DNA of 64,000 nucleotides. Origin: Podarcis raffonei. Lineage: Eukaryota; Chordata; Lepidosauria; Squamata; Lacertidae. The stretch's first letter is position 1. Each line of letters opens with the position of its first letter. Shown one piece after another: positions 1 to 10,600 of the stretch. Under the pieces are notes generated by a model, which saw only the letters and a program-made list of their open reading frames with translations, was not told where the DNA came from and did not search any database. The stretch covers positions 95,366,534-95,430,533 of the forward strand of contig NC_070606.1 of NCBI RefSeq assembly GCF_027172205.1, written 5' to 3'. A program made the translations under genes and the position numbers.

Positions 1-440
1 CGCAGCCTCCCACTTTCCTTCTGACCGTTACACTTGTGTCACTGCTCCCTCCTTCGGGGAGGCTAGCTGGACCTTCCCTTCCCTCCGTTTCCCCACTTTC
101 CGATGGGGGCGTGGTTATGCCTGACTCATCTTCTCTCCCCGCTGGAGGAATGGCTGGTCCTGACTCATGTGACTCTTCCCCCCCACTGCGCTCTGGTGGG
201 GGAGCTGGTCCTGATCCTCCGCTGCTCCCTTGGGAGTCCCCGCTGGCCCCTTGCTTCTGGTGCGTCCCCCCTGGGACCCTCCTTGCCCTTACCATAGGCG
301 CCCCCTTCTGGGAATCTTCTGATTCGCTGGAGAAGCTCATGGAATCTCTCGGGTCACTGTCATATTCCCCTACGCTCCCCTCGGATTCCTCTCCTCCGCT
401 CTCTATTTGCTCTCTCCCCTGTGCTTCTGCTCCTGAGCCT
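1..440 (-). other. Open E/S/G/P-rich coding-like stretch, probably ORF1 or leader protein of a retroelement, cut by window edge
   Basis: Read on the minus strand, about 145 codons are open from near 440 to the window start. They are very rich in Glu, Ser, Gly and Pro, with motifs such as YDSDPRDSMSFSSESEDS. The plus strand is also open here (36-458), but it reads as a Pro/Ser/Leu-rich complement of the acidic frame and has no motif. I recognise no domain. The duplicated non-coding segment just upstream on the same strand suggests the 5' leader and first ORF of a mobile element rather than a host exon. The family is not identified. Confidence 0.3.
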
Positions 441-451
441 CTGACAATATC

Positions 452-1138
452 AAAATAGTTTAAACCCAGTCAACGCAATGCTTTCATTGCTGACACAGAT
501 GGCTTACTCTATACTTGTTATAATTCCTCATAGAAGAAGAAGAAGAAGAAGAAGAAGAAGAAGAAGAAGAAGAAGAAGAAGAGTTTGGATTTCATATCCC
601 GCCTTTCACTCCCTTTAAGGAGTCTCAAAGCGGCTAACATTCTCCTTTCCCTTCCTCCCCCACAACAAACACTCTGTGAGGTGAGTGGGGCTGAGAGACT
701 TCAAAGGAGTGTGGCTGGCCCAAGGTCACCCAGCAGCTGCATGTGGAGGAGCAGAGACACGAACCCCGTTCTCCAGATTACGAGACTACCGCTCTTAACC
801 ACTACACCACACATAGCAATCCCACCTGATCACTACATCTCCGGATATTTGCACTCCTATATCTCACCGTTTTTTATTTTTTTTAATTCATTTTTTTAAA
901 AAAAATTGTTGTTTTTTTGTAAGAAGAGTTTAAGATAGTAGAGGTTAAGGTAGCAGGGGTACTGTGTTCAAGTTCATTTATGTGAAGGTGTAGATTGATC
1001 AAGAATCATATCAAAATAGTTTAAACCCAGTTAACGCAATGCTTTCATTGCTGACACAGATGGCTTACTCTATACTTGTTATAATTCCTCATAGCAATCC
1101 CACGTGATCACTACATCTCCGGATATTTGCACTCCTAC
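452..1138. repeat. Two copies of a ~125-bp segment; the left copy is split by a SINE
   Basis: The stretch 452-531 recurs at 1012-1093 with about one change. The stretch 815-862, which directly follows in the unsplit copy, recurs at 1091-1137. Without the SINE the copies start about 277 bp apart in direct orientation. The right copy shows the undisturbed order, so the SINE entered the left copy after duplication. Confidence 0.75.
532..814 (-). mobile_element. tRNA-derived squamate SINE (Sauria type) with (GAA)n tail
   Basis: The sense strand is minus. It runs from a tRNA-like head (A-box-like TAGTGGTTAAGAGC, B-box-like GGGTTCGTGTC) at the right to a (TTC)n tail at the left, seen here as (GAA)n at 533-581. 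The same SINE occurs in the opposite orientation at 20922-21217. The body ends with the segment that reads GGGATATGAAATCC on the sense strand. Insertion is into the left copy of the duplicated segment around it. Confidence 0.85.
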
Positions 1139-1535
1139 ACACAATGCTTTGCTCATTGATGAACTCAAAAGAGATTAGGCATGACATTGCTTATTATTGG
1201 AACTATTTGCAAAGTTCAGTGCATTGAATTTGCAGTTGCAAGGAAATGAGGCCAATCTTGTCACCTCTATGTTTATTTCAAAGTCAACTCTATTCAAGCA
1301 CAATATAGCATACTCTCCAAGTGTCCAGGTTTAAATGGGACATCTCCGATTGGCAGAAGCCACCCCAGCTTCTGATACCAATCTGGGATGTTCAGTTTTG
1401 GCTCCCATACTCTGGTGGGACCAAAAGGTGAGTATTTTTGGTTTCATGCTGTGGCACAAGTCAGCTGGCTCTGTAATAAACAAAAACCTGTCCTAATTCA
1501 CTTATGGGGGACACAAGAGCCCTTATATAGTCCTT
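1139..1535. other. No gene seen
   Basis: Unassigned AT-rich DNA with no convincing exon. Some of it may be flanking sequence of the LTR that follows. Confidence 0.4.
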
Positions 1536-2039
1536 TGTAGGTTCTCCATCGGTCAGAGAAAATAACAGAGGCCAACCAGAGAATATTGAGAAGCAAAGCA
1601 GCTATTAAGCTTGATCTTTATTGAACTGTTGCAGCAGGGTCTCCCCTCACACGCAGGAGAAGGAGGAGGACCCAGAACCAAGGTGTGCCTGCCCTTATAT
1701 AGACATTTTAAATTCCCTGCCCTGGAGCTCAAGACCATCCTTCCATACATCATACATACATCACAGAAGGGGTGTAACCCAAGCCCACCCCCCACAAACA
1801 TCATACGTACATAACAGAAAAGATGGTCTACAACAGAAATTTGAATGTTGTTGTTTTTCCTGGGTGCCAGGTTATCTGATAATGCCTTATCTGATTGCCT
1901 TTCCTGGTAATCTGCCCATTCCTTTGAGATGGTGATTACCCAATGGGAAGGCTCCCCCACCCCTCCTTGCAGAGAAAACATTTGGTCAGTTTGGGAGTTA
2001 GAATGGTTTCAGGGCGGTCCTCCTGTGCTGCTCCAGACA
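1536..2039 (-). mobile_element. Probable solo LTR of an endogenous retrovirus-like element (fossil)
   Basis: On the minus strand there is a TATA box (TATATAAGGG, near 1695), then an AATAAA signal near 1618, then a pyrimidine-rich U5-like stretch. The ends are TG and CA. This is the order expected for U3-R-U5. No matching second LTR or internal region is visible, so it is probably a solo LTR. I could not confirm a target duplication. Confidence 0.5.
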
Positions 2040-3932
2040 TGTGGTCCACACATCTATGTATGCGCTTGGTTGGTACATTTATGAACATTTATTATATATA
2101 AGATCTTATATTTTTTTATTTCAGCTCACACCAGAGCACAGAACCAAAAAATGGGGGGGAAACCTTTCCTTTCCTTACCCCCACCACTCTTCTTCCTCCT
2201 TCCATCATGGCACTTCCAGAAGCTGGCTTCCAGAAGTATGTCTGCAGTGCTGGCAAAGGAGGAGGAGGAGGAGGCCATGCCTTCCCCTAGGCTGTGCCAG
2301 CCAGCCCAGTATCACCCAGTGCCACAGAAATAGAGGTAGAGACAAAAGAGGAGGAGGAGGCCAGTGGACAAAGGTAGCAGGGGGAGTAGGCAAGTGGACA
2401 AGCAATGGGATCATCAGGATGTGGGGGCTGGTGTCCCAGTTTGGCCTCTTGAAATGATGGAGGACATGATCTAGGCTCTTGCAAGCTATACCAATTTCTG
2501 AGCCTGTCTGAGCTGTTCTGTGAGGTTATTTTGTGTCCATTTGGATTTGCCTGAGCAACTTGTGGATCTTCTTTCATTGGAAATTCCAGATTGGGTGGTA
2601 AATCCATTTTCAGATACTTAGGAAGTTGGATAGTGAAGGAAGAACCAACTGAGCAACAGAATGGCATTGAGCTGAAGTTTAAGAAATCACACCAAAAGTT
2701 TTGGTTATAGAAATAAATTTCTGTGAGAAGATAAAGGAATGTGTTTTTTTCCTGCCACTTACAAGGGAATCAAAACTGGAAGGGTTTGGATAGAAGTAAA
2801 TTTCTGATCTCTATCCTGCACTATGGACAGTGGTTAAGAAACTCCTTGTTGCATTTCCAACATCATATTTGGTGGAATGTGGTATTAGTGTGTTCATCCA
2901 ACTTCTCTCCAACTTGACTCCAGATTACTAAACATGGTGTTTTAAGACTCCTGCTAAGTGACTTCAAATCAGACATTGGGAAACTGGTATCACTTCATCA
3001 ACCTCATCCATTGCATTAAGAATTTATAGAACAGTGAGATAGTTAGGAAATGTGGTATCTAAGATTCTTGCTAAATTACTAGTAGATTTGAAAAGCTGGT
3101 ATCGCTGCATCAAGTTCATCAATTTTGTTGAATTAATTAAACTAAATGGTTTTTAAATTAAGCTAAACTGATTTTTAATAAATGTGCAATAATTGTTACT
3201 ATTTTGATTATTTGTCTTTCTTAGTGGCTCCACAATTCTTCCATGTTCTCACCGCCTCAAGGCAAGGAATCACACAGGGGTGGAAATTGTGCTGCAAACA
3301 GCAACTTTCTGTGCAGACATGCAATATATCTACATATGTACTGGTTTCGCTCCTACAATACGCACTAACTTTAAGAAGTGCTTTCTCTTGGAGAAGAATT
3401 TTTTCATACACATATGTTTGGAAAAGAAAGAGAATTAAATATATTCCAGGAGACTTTCCTTGGCTAACAGAGTGTGTGGAAACAAAATAGAAAGCACTAT
3501 GGATAGAATTTCAGTATGTAGATTTTTCAGAATATTTGTGGTAAAATATTCACTAACCCAGGCTGTATCACACTGGTCGCTGGGTATTTAGTATAAAACT
3601 CTATAGTCAAGATGCACTGGCCGAGGGGCTATGAAATATGATGGAAGCCCCACTGTGCTGGTGGAACACCACTGCCATGAAATACTGGTGCTGCTTTGAC
3701 ACACTGGTGGGACTCTCTGCAGGGATATCCATTCCATGGGCACAGCTTTACTGTGGAGGTGGTTTGGGTGCAAGGAGGGCTGTGTACAGGAGGACGAGGC
3801 ATGGGCAGATGGCATGAAGGCGTAAACTGGGGCAAAGCAGAGCTGCAGAACAGAAGAGACAAGTGGCCTCAGTAATGGGGTTGGGACAGCCATGCAATCC
3901 TATCTGTAGCATGCAGTTTTCTCCAGCAAAGA
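2040..3932. other. Gene-free flank, no feature recognised
   Basis: Only short unsupported reading frames occur. There is a purine-rich patch at 2240-2370 and AT-rich sequence after that. I see no exon, repeat family or RNA gene that I can support. Confidence 0.4.
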
Positions 3933-6885
3933 TCATAGAATCATAGAATCATAGAGTTGGAAGAGACCACAAGGGCCATCGAGTCCAACCCCCTGCCAAG
4001 CAGGAAACACCATCAGAGCACTCCTGACATATGGTTGTCAAGCCTCTGCTTAAAGACCTCCAAAGAAGGAGACTCCACCACACTCCTTGGCAGCAAATTC
4101 CACTGTCGAACAGCTCTTACTGTCAGGAAGTTCTTCCTAATGTTTAGGTAGAATCTTCTTTCTTGTAGTTTGGATCCATTGCTCCGTGTCCGCTTCTCTG
4201 GAGCAGCAGAAAACAACCTTTCTCCCTCCTCTATGTGACATCCTTTTATATATTTGAACATGGCTATCATATCACCCCTTAGCCTCCTCTTCTCCAGGCT
4301 AAACATGCCCAGCTCCCTTAGCCGTTCCTCATAAGGCATCGTTTCCAGGCCTTTGACCATTTTGGTTGCCCTCCTCTGGACACGTTCCAGTTTGTCAGTG
4401 TCCTTCTTGAACTGTGGTGCCCAGAACTGGACACAGTACTCCAGGTGAGGTCTGACCAGAGCAGAATACAGTGGCACTATTACTTCCCTTGATCTAGATG
4501 CTATACTCCTATTGATGCAGCCCAGAATTGCATTGGCTTTTTTAGCTGCCGCGTCACACTGTTGGCTCATGTCAAGTTTGTGGTCAACCAAGACTCCTAG
4601 ATCCTTTTCACATGTAGTGCTCTCAAGCCAGGTGTCACCCATCTAGTATTTGCGCCTCTCATTTTTTTTGCCCAAGTGCAATTCTTTACATTTCTCCCTG
4701 TTAAAATTCATCTTGTTTGTTTTGGCCCAGTTCTCTAATCTGTCAAGGTCGTTTTGAAGTGTGATCCTGTCCTCTGGGGTGTTAGCCACCCCTCCCAGTT
4801 TGGTGTCATCTGCAAATTTGATCAGGATGCCCTTGAGTCCATCATCCAAGTCGTTGATAAAGATGTTGAATAAGACCGGGCCCAAGACAGAACCCTGTGG
4901 CACCCCACTAGTCACTCTTCTCCAGGATGAAGAGGAACCATTGATGAGCACCCTTTGGGTTCGGTCAGTCAGCCAGTTACAAATCCACTGAGTGGTAGCA
5001 TAGTCAAGATCGCATTTTACCAGCTTCTTTACAAGAATATCATGGGGCACCTTGTCAAATGCCTTGCTGAAATCAAGGTAGGCTACATCCACTGCATTCC
5101 CTTCATCTACCAGGCTTGTAATTCTGTCAAAAAACGAGATCAGGTTAGTCTGACATGACTTATTTTTCAGAAATCCATGCTGACGATTGGTGATCACAGC
5201 ATTCCTTTCTAGGTGCTCACAGACTGTTTGCTTAATGATCTGCTCCAGAATCTTCCCTGGTATTGATGTCAGACTGACTGGGCGGTAATTATTTGGGTCC
5301 TCTCTTTTCCCCTTTTTGAAAATAGGGACAACATTTGCCCTCCTCCAGTCTGCCGGGACTTCGCCTGTTCTCCAGGAATTCTCAAAGATGACTGCCAGTG
5401 ATTCTGAAATCACATCTGCCAGTTCTTTTAATACTCTTGGATGCAGTTCATCTGGCCCTGGAGACTTGAATACATCTAGACTAGCCAAGTATTCTTGTAC
5501 TATCTCCTTAGTTATTCTGGGCTGTGTTTCCTCTGCTGAATCATTTGCTCCAAATTCTTCAGGTCGGGCATTGTTTTCTTTATCGGAGAAGACTGAGGCA
5601 AAGAAGGCATTGAGGAGTTCAGCCCTTTCTGTGTCCCCTGTTTGCATTTCACCATCTTCTCCTCTGAGTGACCCCACTACTTCTTTGTTCTTCCTTTTGC
5701 TACGAACATACCCATAAAAGCCTTTTTTGTTGCTTTTAACCTCTCTAGCAAGCCTGAGTTCATTCTGTGCTTTAGCTTTTCTGACTTTGTGTCTACACGT
5801 GCTGGCTATTTGTTTGAATTCCTCTTTGGTGGTTTCCCCCCTTTTCCATTTTTTGTACACATCCTTTTTTAATCTTAACTCAGTTAAAAGTTCTTTAGAT
5901 AGCCACCCTGGCTTCTTTAGGCACCTTCCATGTTTCCGTCTCAATGGTATTGCCTGAAGTTGTGCTTTTACTATCTCCCTCTTAACAAACTCCCAGCCAT
6001 CATGAACTCCCTTTCCTTTTAGTATTACTGTCCATGGGATCTCACCCAGCACTTCCCTAAGTTTTATGAAGTCGGCTTTCTTAAAGTCGAGAAATTGAGT
6101 CTTAGTATGCTTGGCTGCTCCTTTCCGCTGTATAGTAAACTTCAGAAGAGCATGATCACTCGCGCCTAATGATCCTTCCACTTCTACCCCACTAACCAGG
6201 TCATCAACATTGGTTAGGACCAGATCTAAAATGGCTGTTCCTCTTGTTGCTTCTCCCACTTTCTGGACAATGAAGTTGTCTGCAAGGCCAGTGAGGAATC
6301 TGTTTGACCTTATGCTCTTGGCTGAGTTTGACATCCAACAAATATCCGGGTAATTGAAGTCCCCCATTACTACTATCTCCCTTCCTTTTGCATGCTTGGC
6401 CATCTGTTCCAGGAAGGCATCATCTATGTCCTCCGCTTGGCTTGGGGATCTATAGTAAACTCCCACAATGAGGTCACTGTTATTCTTCTCTCCCTTAATT
6501 TTGACCCAAATGCTCTCACTTTGGCTTTGAGGTTCTAAATCTTGGATCTCTTCACAGGTATACACATCCCTGACATATAACGCCACTCCTCCTCCTTTCT
6601 TGTCTGGTCTGTTTCTCTGAAATAGATTGTATCCCTCCATTATTACATTCCAATCGTGGGACTTATCCCACCAGGTTTCAGTGATTCCTATTATGTCATA
6701 TTTAGTTTGCTGTACCAAGAGCTCAAGCTCATCTTGTTTATTTCCCATGCTTTGCGCATTAGTGTACAGACATTGAAGTGCATTAATCATTCCCCCGTGT
6801 CTCTTATTTAAGGATTTTTTCCTCTCACCACTAGGTCTGCATGCTGGGGCAGTATCCTGGGGATACTTGGGCAGTATTACTCATT
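3933..6885 (-). mobile_element. CR1 LINE, nearly intact ORF2, 5'-truncated
   Basis: ORF2 runs on the minus strand from about 6875 to 4013. The endonuclease opens with TNAQSMGNKQDEL and carries a GDFNYPDI motif. The RT shows [33 protein letters not shown] and FADDTKLGG. The frame is broken once, by an in-frame TAG at 4643-4645. After it the frame continues to the CR1 C-terminus ([26 protein letters not shown]). The 3' end at 3933-3960 is the CR1 signature, repeats of ATTCTATG. ORF1 is absent, so the copy is 5'-truncated near 6885. It is clearly younger than the CR1 fragments at 15.6, 16.1 and 28 kb, which are far more degraded. Confidence 0.93.
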
Positions 6886-7341
6886 CCCCCAAATTAGCTT
6901 TTCCATGATAAATATATGTTAGGTATGTGAAACGCACAATCAGGTCTTGTAACAGTGCCTGGGGAACTCGCTGAGTGGAAGGTGCTATAGCATTGATGTT
7001 TGTGTGCAGGGAGGGCCAAGGTGTTACTGGGGGTGTCCACCTCAACATCACTGCATTGGCTCTCCCCGTGCCCAAGTTGCAATGAGGGATGTGAAAGGTA
7101 AGCACCGCTTGTGTTTGCATGGAAGCTGGGTTTTTTGCTTTTAAGCATGCTTTCCCTCTTCTTCTTCTAGGCTGGCCTAGTTCACTCCACCCCTCTGGTA
7201 ATTAGTGTTTAGATCACTCCTTCCTTCAGAGGCATGGAAACAACTCCAATTCTTGAATGAAGTACATACCAGATCTAACCTTGACATAAGCGCTAAAAGA
7301 ATTCATGCAAAGTGAAATGCAGCCCAAGATCTAATTAGATA
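6886..7341. other. Upstream flank of CYP2 gene A
   Basis: Unique-looking sequence between the CR1 5' end and the putative core promoter of gene A. No exon is seen. Confidence 0.4.
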
Positions 7342-7350
7342 TGATGCAAT
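7342..7350 (+). promoter_or_regulatory. C/EBP-ATF-like motif upstream of CYP2 gene A
   Basis: TGATGCAAT matches the C/EBP-ATF composite element consensus and lies about 35 bp upstream of the TATA box. C/EBP control of liver P450 genes is established in general; its use here is inference from one short match. Confidence 0.25.
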
Positions 7351-7383
7351 AAATCTTGCCACATCTGTCTTCAGTCTGGTCTG

Positions 7384-7390
7384 TATAAAA
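7384..7390 (+). promoter_or_regulatory. TATA box of CYP2 gene A
   Basis: TATAAAA lies 141 bp upstream of the chosen ATG (7525), which would give a 5' UTR of about 110 nt. The leader contains an upstream ATG at 7393, which could lie just before the transcription start. Confidence 0.55.
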
Positions 7391-7524
7391 GGTTGTTGGT
7401 GAATGAACAGAGACAAGTGACAATATCTTTGAAGGGAAGCAACACACTCTTGGGGAAACTATGTTCCAATGCACACAGCTATACTAGCAAAAGAAATCCA
7501 CAGAGGAAAGATAACAACAGGAGA

Positions 7525-7695
7525 ATGGCAGGGATCTTGGAAATTTTGATTTTTGTGCTGGTGGCTCTTCTGATTCTGCACTTCCTGAGACAGCTCTGGT
7601 CACACAGACGCTACCCTCCTGGACCTTTCCCACTTCCTGTCATTGGAGGCATGTGGCAGATTGGGAAAATACTTTCACCAGATACTTTCTTGAAG
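7525..7695 (+). CDS. CYP2 gene A exon 1
   Basis: 57 codons, from [20 protein letters not shown] through [15 protein letters not shown] to SPDTFLK, followed by GTACTT. The start was chosen because it puts the membrane anchor at the usual distance from PPGP. An upstream in-frame ATG at 7393 would add a polar, unconserved extension. Confidence 0.9.
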
Positions 7696-10600
7696 GTACT
7701 TCTTTCTAAATCATTTAGTAGTTGAGTAAGAAGCTGGCTTAATAGAACTGCAGATTATTTTATTTCTACAGCAACTGGTGAGTAAAGTGTTGTGTTGGTA
7801 AAACCTTCGGGAAAATGGAAGTGTGACATGTAGTGCAACTTGTCAATTGGAACAATTGTTCCTCTCTTCATCAAAACTACAGTATTCTGCAGGTATTCTG
7901 TTTTTTTTTATATATATAAATTTTTATTAATTTTTCAACAAATATTAAAAGACAATACAAAACAATACACAAACAAACAAACAAACATATAAACACGTAT
8001 AATTTCTTAACCTTTTTTTCCTTAAACCTTCTTTCATCGACTTCCCCATACCTCCTTTTTCTGCATCCCTGTTTTAAATCTTTCCAGCAACCCCTAATTT
8101 CAATTACTTATAACATTTCCTTTAAATCCTTTTTCTCATATCCAGTTGTTTGTCACTGCAATTCTATTTTGCATTACCCAAGACATTTTAACACTCATTA
8201 ATTTTGCAACAGTTCTTAAGATAAACTTTAAATTTCTTCCAATCTTCTTCCACCGTCTCTTTCCCTTGGTCGCGGATTCTGCCAGTCATCTCAGCCAGTC
8301 CCATGTAGTCAATCACCTTCGTCTGCCATTCTTCCAGTGTGGGTAGTTCTTGTGTCTTCCAATACTTTGCTAAAAGTACTCTTGCTGCTGTTGTCGCATA
8401 CATAAAAAACGTCCTATCTTTCTTTGACACCAATTGGCCTACCATGCCCAGGAGAAAGGCCTCTGGTTTCTTCACAAAAGTGCATTTAAGCACCTTTTTC
8501 ATTTCATTATAAATCATTTCCCAGAAGACCTTAATCTTTGGGCACGTCCACCAAAGGTGATAGAAAGTACCTTCAGTTTCATTACATTTCCAGCATTTAT
8601 TATTGGGCAAATGATAGATTTTTGCAAGCTTGACTGGGGTCATGTACCACCTATAAATCATTTTCATAATATTCTCTCTTAAGGCATTACATGCCGTGAA
8701 CTTTATACTGGTGGTCCATAACTGTTCCCAGTCAGCAAACATAATGTCATGTCCAATGTCTTGTGCCCATTTAATCATAACTGATTTAACCATCTCATCC
8801 TGTGTGTTCCATTTCAACAGCAAGTTATACATTCTTGACAAATTCTTAGTATTGGGTTCCAAAAGCTCTGTTTCTAATTTCGACCTCTCCACCTGAAAGC
8901 CAATTTTCCTGTCCTGTTTAAAAACTTCATTTATCTGGTAATAATGAAGCCAGTCTCTTACTTTAGACTTCAATTTCTCATAACTCTGCAATTTAACTTT
9001 TCCCTCCTCATACTCTATAATTTCCCAATATTTCGGCCATTTGGATTCCATATTTAATTTTTTCACTTCCTTAGCTTCCATCGGTGACAACCACCTGGGG
9101 GTTTTATTTTCCAACAAATCTTTGTACCGAATCCAGACATTGTATAGGGCTTTTCTAACAATATGGTTTTTGAAACCTTGGTGGATTTTAACCTTGTCAT
9201 ACCATATATATGCATGCCAGCCAAATCTGTTATTGAACCCTTCCAAATCCAAAATATCTGTATTTTCAAGAAGCAGCCAATTTTTCAGCCAGCAAAAAGC
9301 CGCTGATTCATAATACAATTTTAAGTCCGGCAGGGCAAACCCCCCTCTTTCTTTTGCATCAGTTAGTATCTTAAATTTTATTCTGGGCTTTTTGCCCTGC
9401 CAGACAAATCTAGATATATCTTTTTGCCACCTCTTGAAACAATCCATTTTATCCACAATCTGCAATGTTTGAAACAGAAATAACATTCTCGGCAAAACAT
9501 TCATCTTGATAACAGCAATTCGGCCTAACAAGGAAAGTCTCAGATTTGACCATATTTCTAAATCTTTTTTCACTTCTGCCCAACATTTCTCATAGTTATC
9601 TTTAAATAGATTCACATTCTTGGATGTCAAATTTATCCCCAGGTATTTCACCTTCTTTGCTATCGTTAAACCAGTATCACTCTGGAATTTCTCTCTTTCT
9701 GCAACTGTTAAATTTTTATCCAATACTTTCGTTTTCTGTTTGTTCAGCTTAAAACCTGCTAATTGACCAAATACTTGTATTAACTCTAAAACTCTTCTCG
9801 TACTAGTGTCTGGCTCTTGTAAAGTTAAAACTAAATCATCTGCAAATGCTCTCAGTTTGTATTGTTTAGCTCCGACCTGAATCCCTTTAACCAGCTGGTC
9901 CCCTCTGATCATGTTTAATTAAACCTCCAGGACAGATATAAAAAGCAGTGGGGATATTGGGCATCCCTGTCGTGTCCCTTTTTCAATAGCAAATTCTTCT
10001 GTAACCACATTATTTACAATCAGTTTTGCTTATAGGATATACACTTATTGGAAATGAAAAGCAAATCTGCAGGTATTCTGCATGCTATAGCAACTTTAAT
10101 TGTACACATAGTAAATTCAGTTAAGGATTTCAATGTAATAATAATAATAATGATAATAATAATAATAATAATTTATTATTTATACCCTGCTCATCTTAAT
10201 CTGGCTTGGTTTCCCCAGTCACTCTGGGCAGCTTCCAACAAAATATTAAAAATACACTAAAACATCAGACATTAAAAACTTCGGGTCATTCCAGGTCAGT
10301 TCAACACGTCATGTCACCCACTGTCTTGCATTTTGATGAAACTTGGCGTACACCTTTCCCTTAAGGTTGAAAGAACCCCCCTTAAATTTCCCCCCTCTAT
10401 CTCAAACGGTTTTACTTTTATAGCACTTCAAAGTTTCGTGAAATCTGCATTTCTGTTCCTCTTGAGATCCTTGGCCTTGCGTACATTTTATTTTTCCCCC
10501 TCCATAACCAATGATCATATCAGATAGAGGGGGGACATTTAAGGGGGTTTCTTTCAACCATAAGGGAAGGGAATACACCAAGTTTCATCAAAATCCAAGA

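Noticed and set aside
36-458. A Pro/Ser-rich plus-strand protein of 140 residues
   Set aside because: It is the complement of the acidic minus-strand frame, with no domain or exon context.
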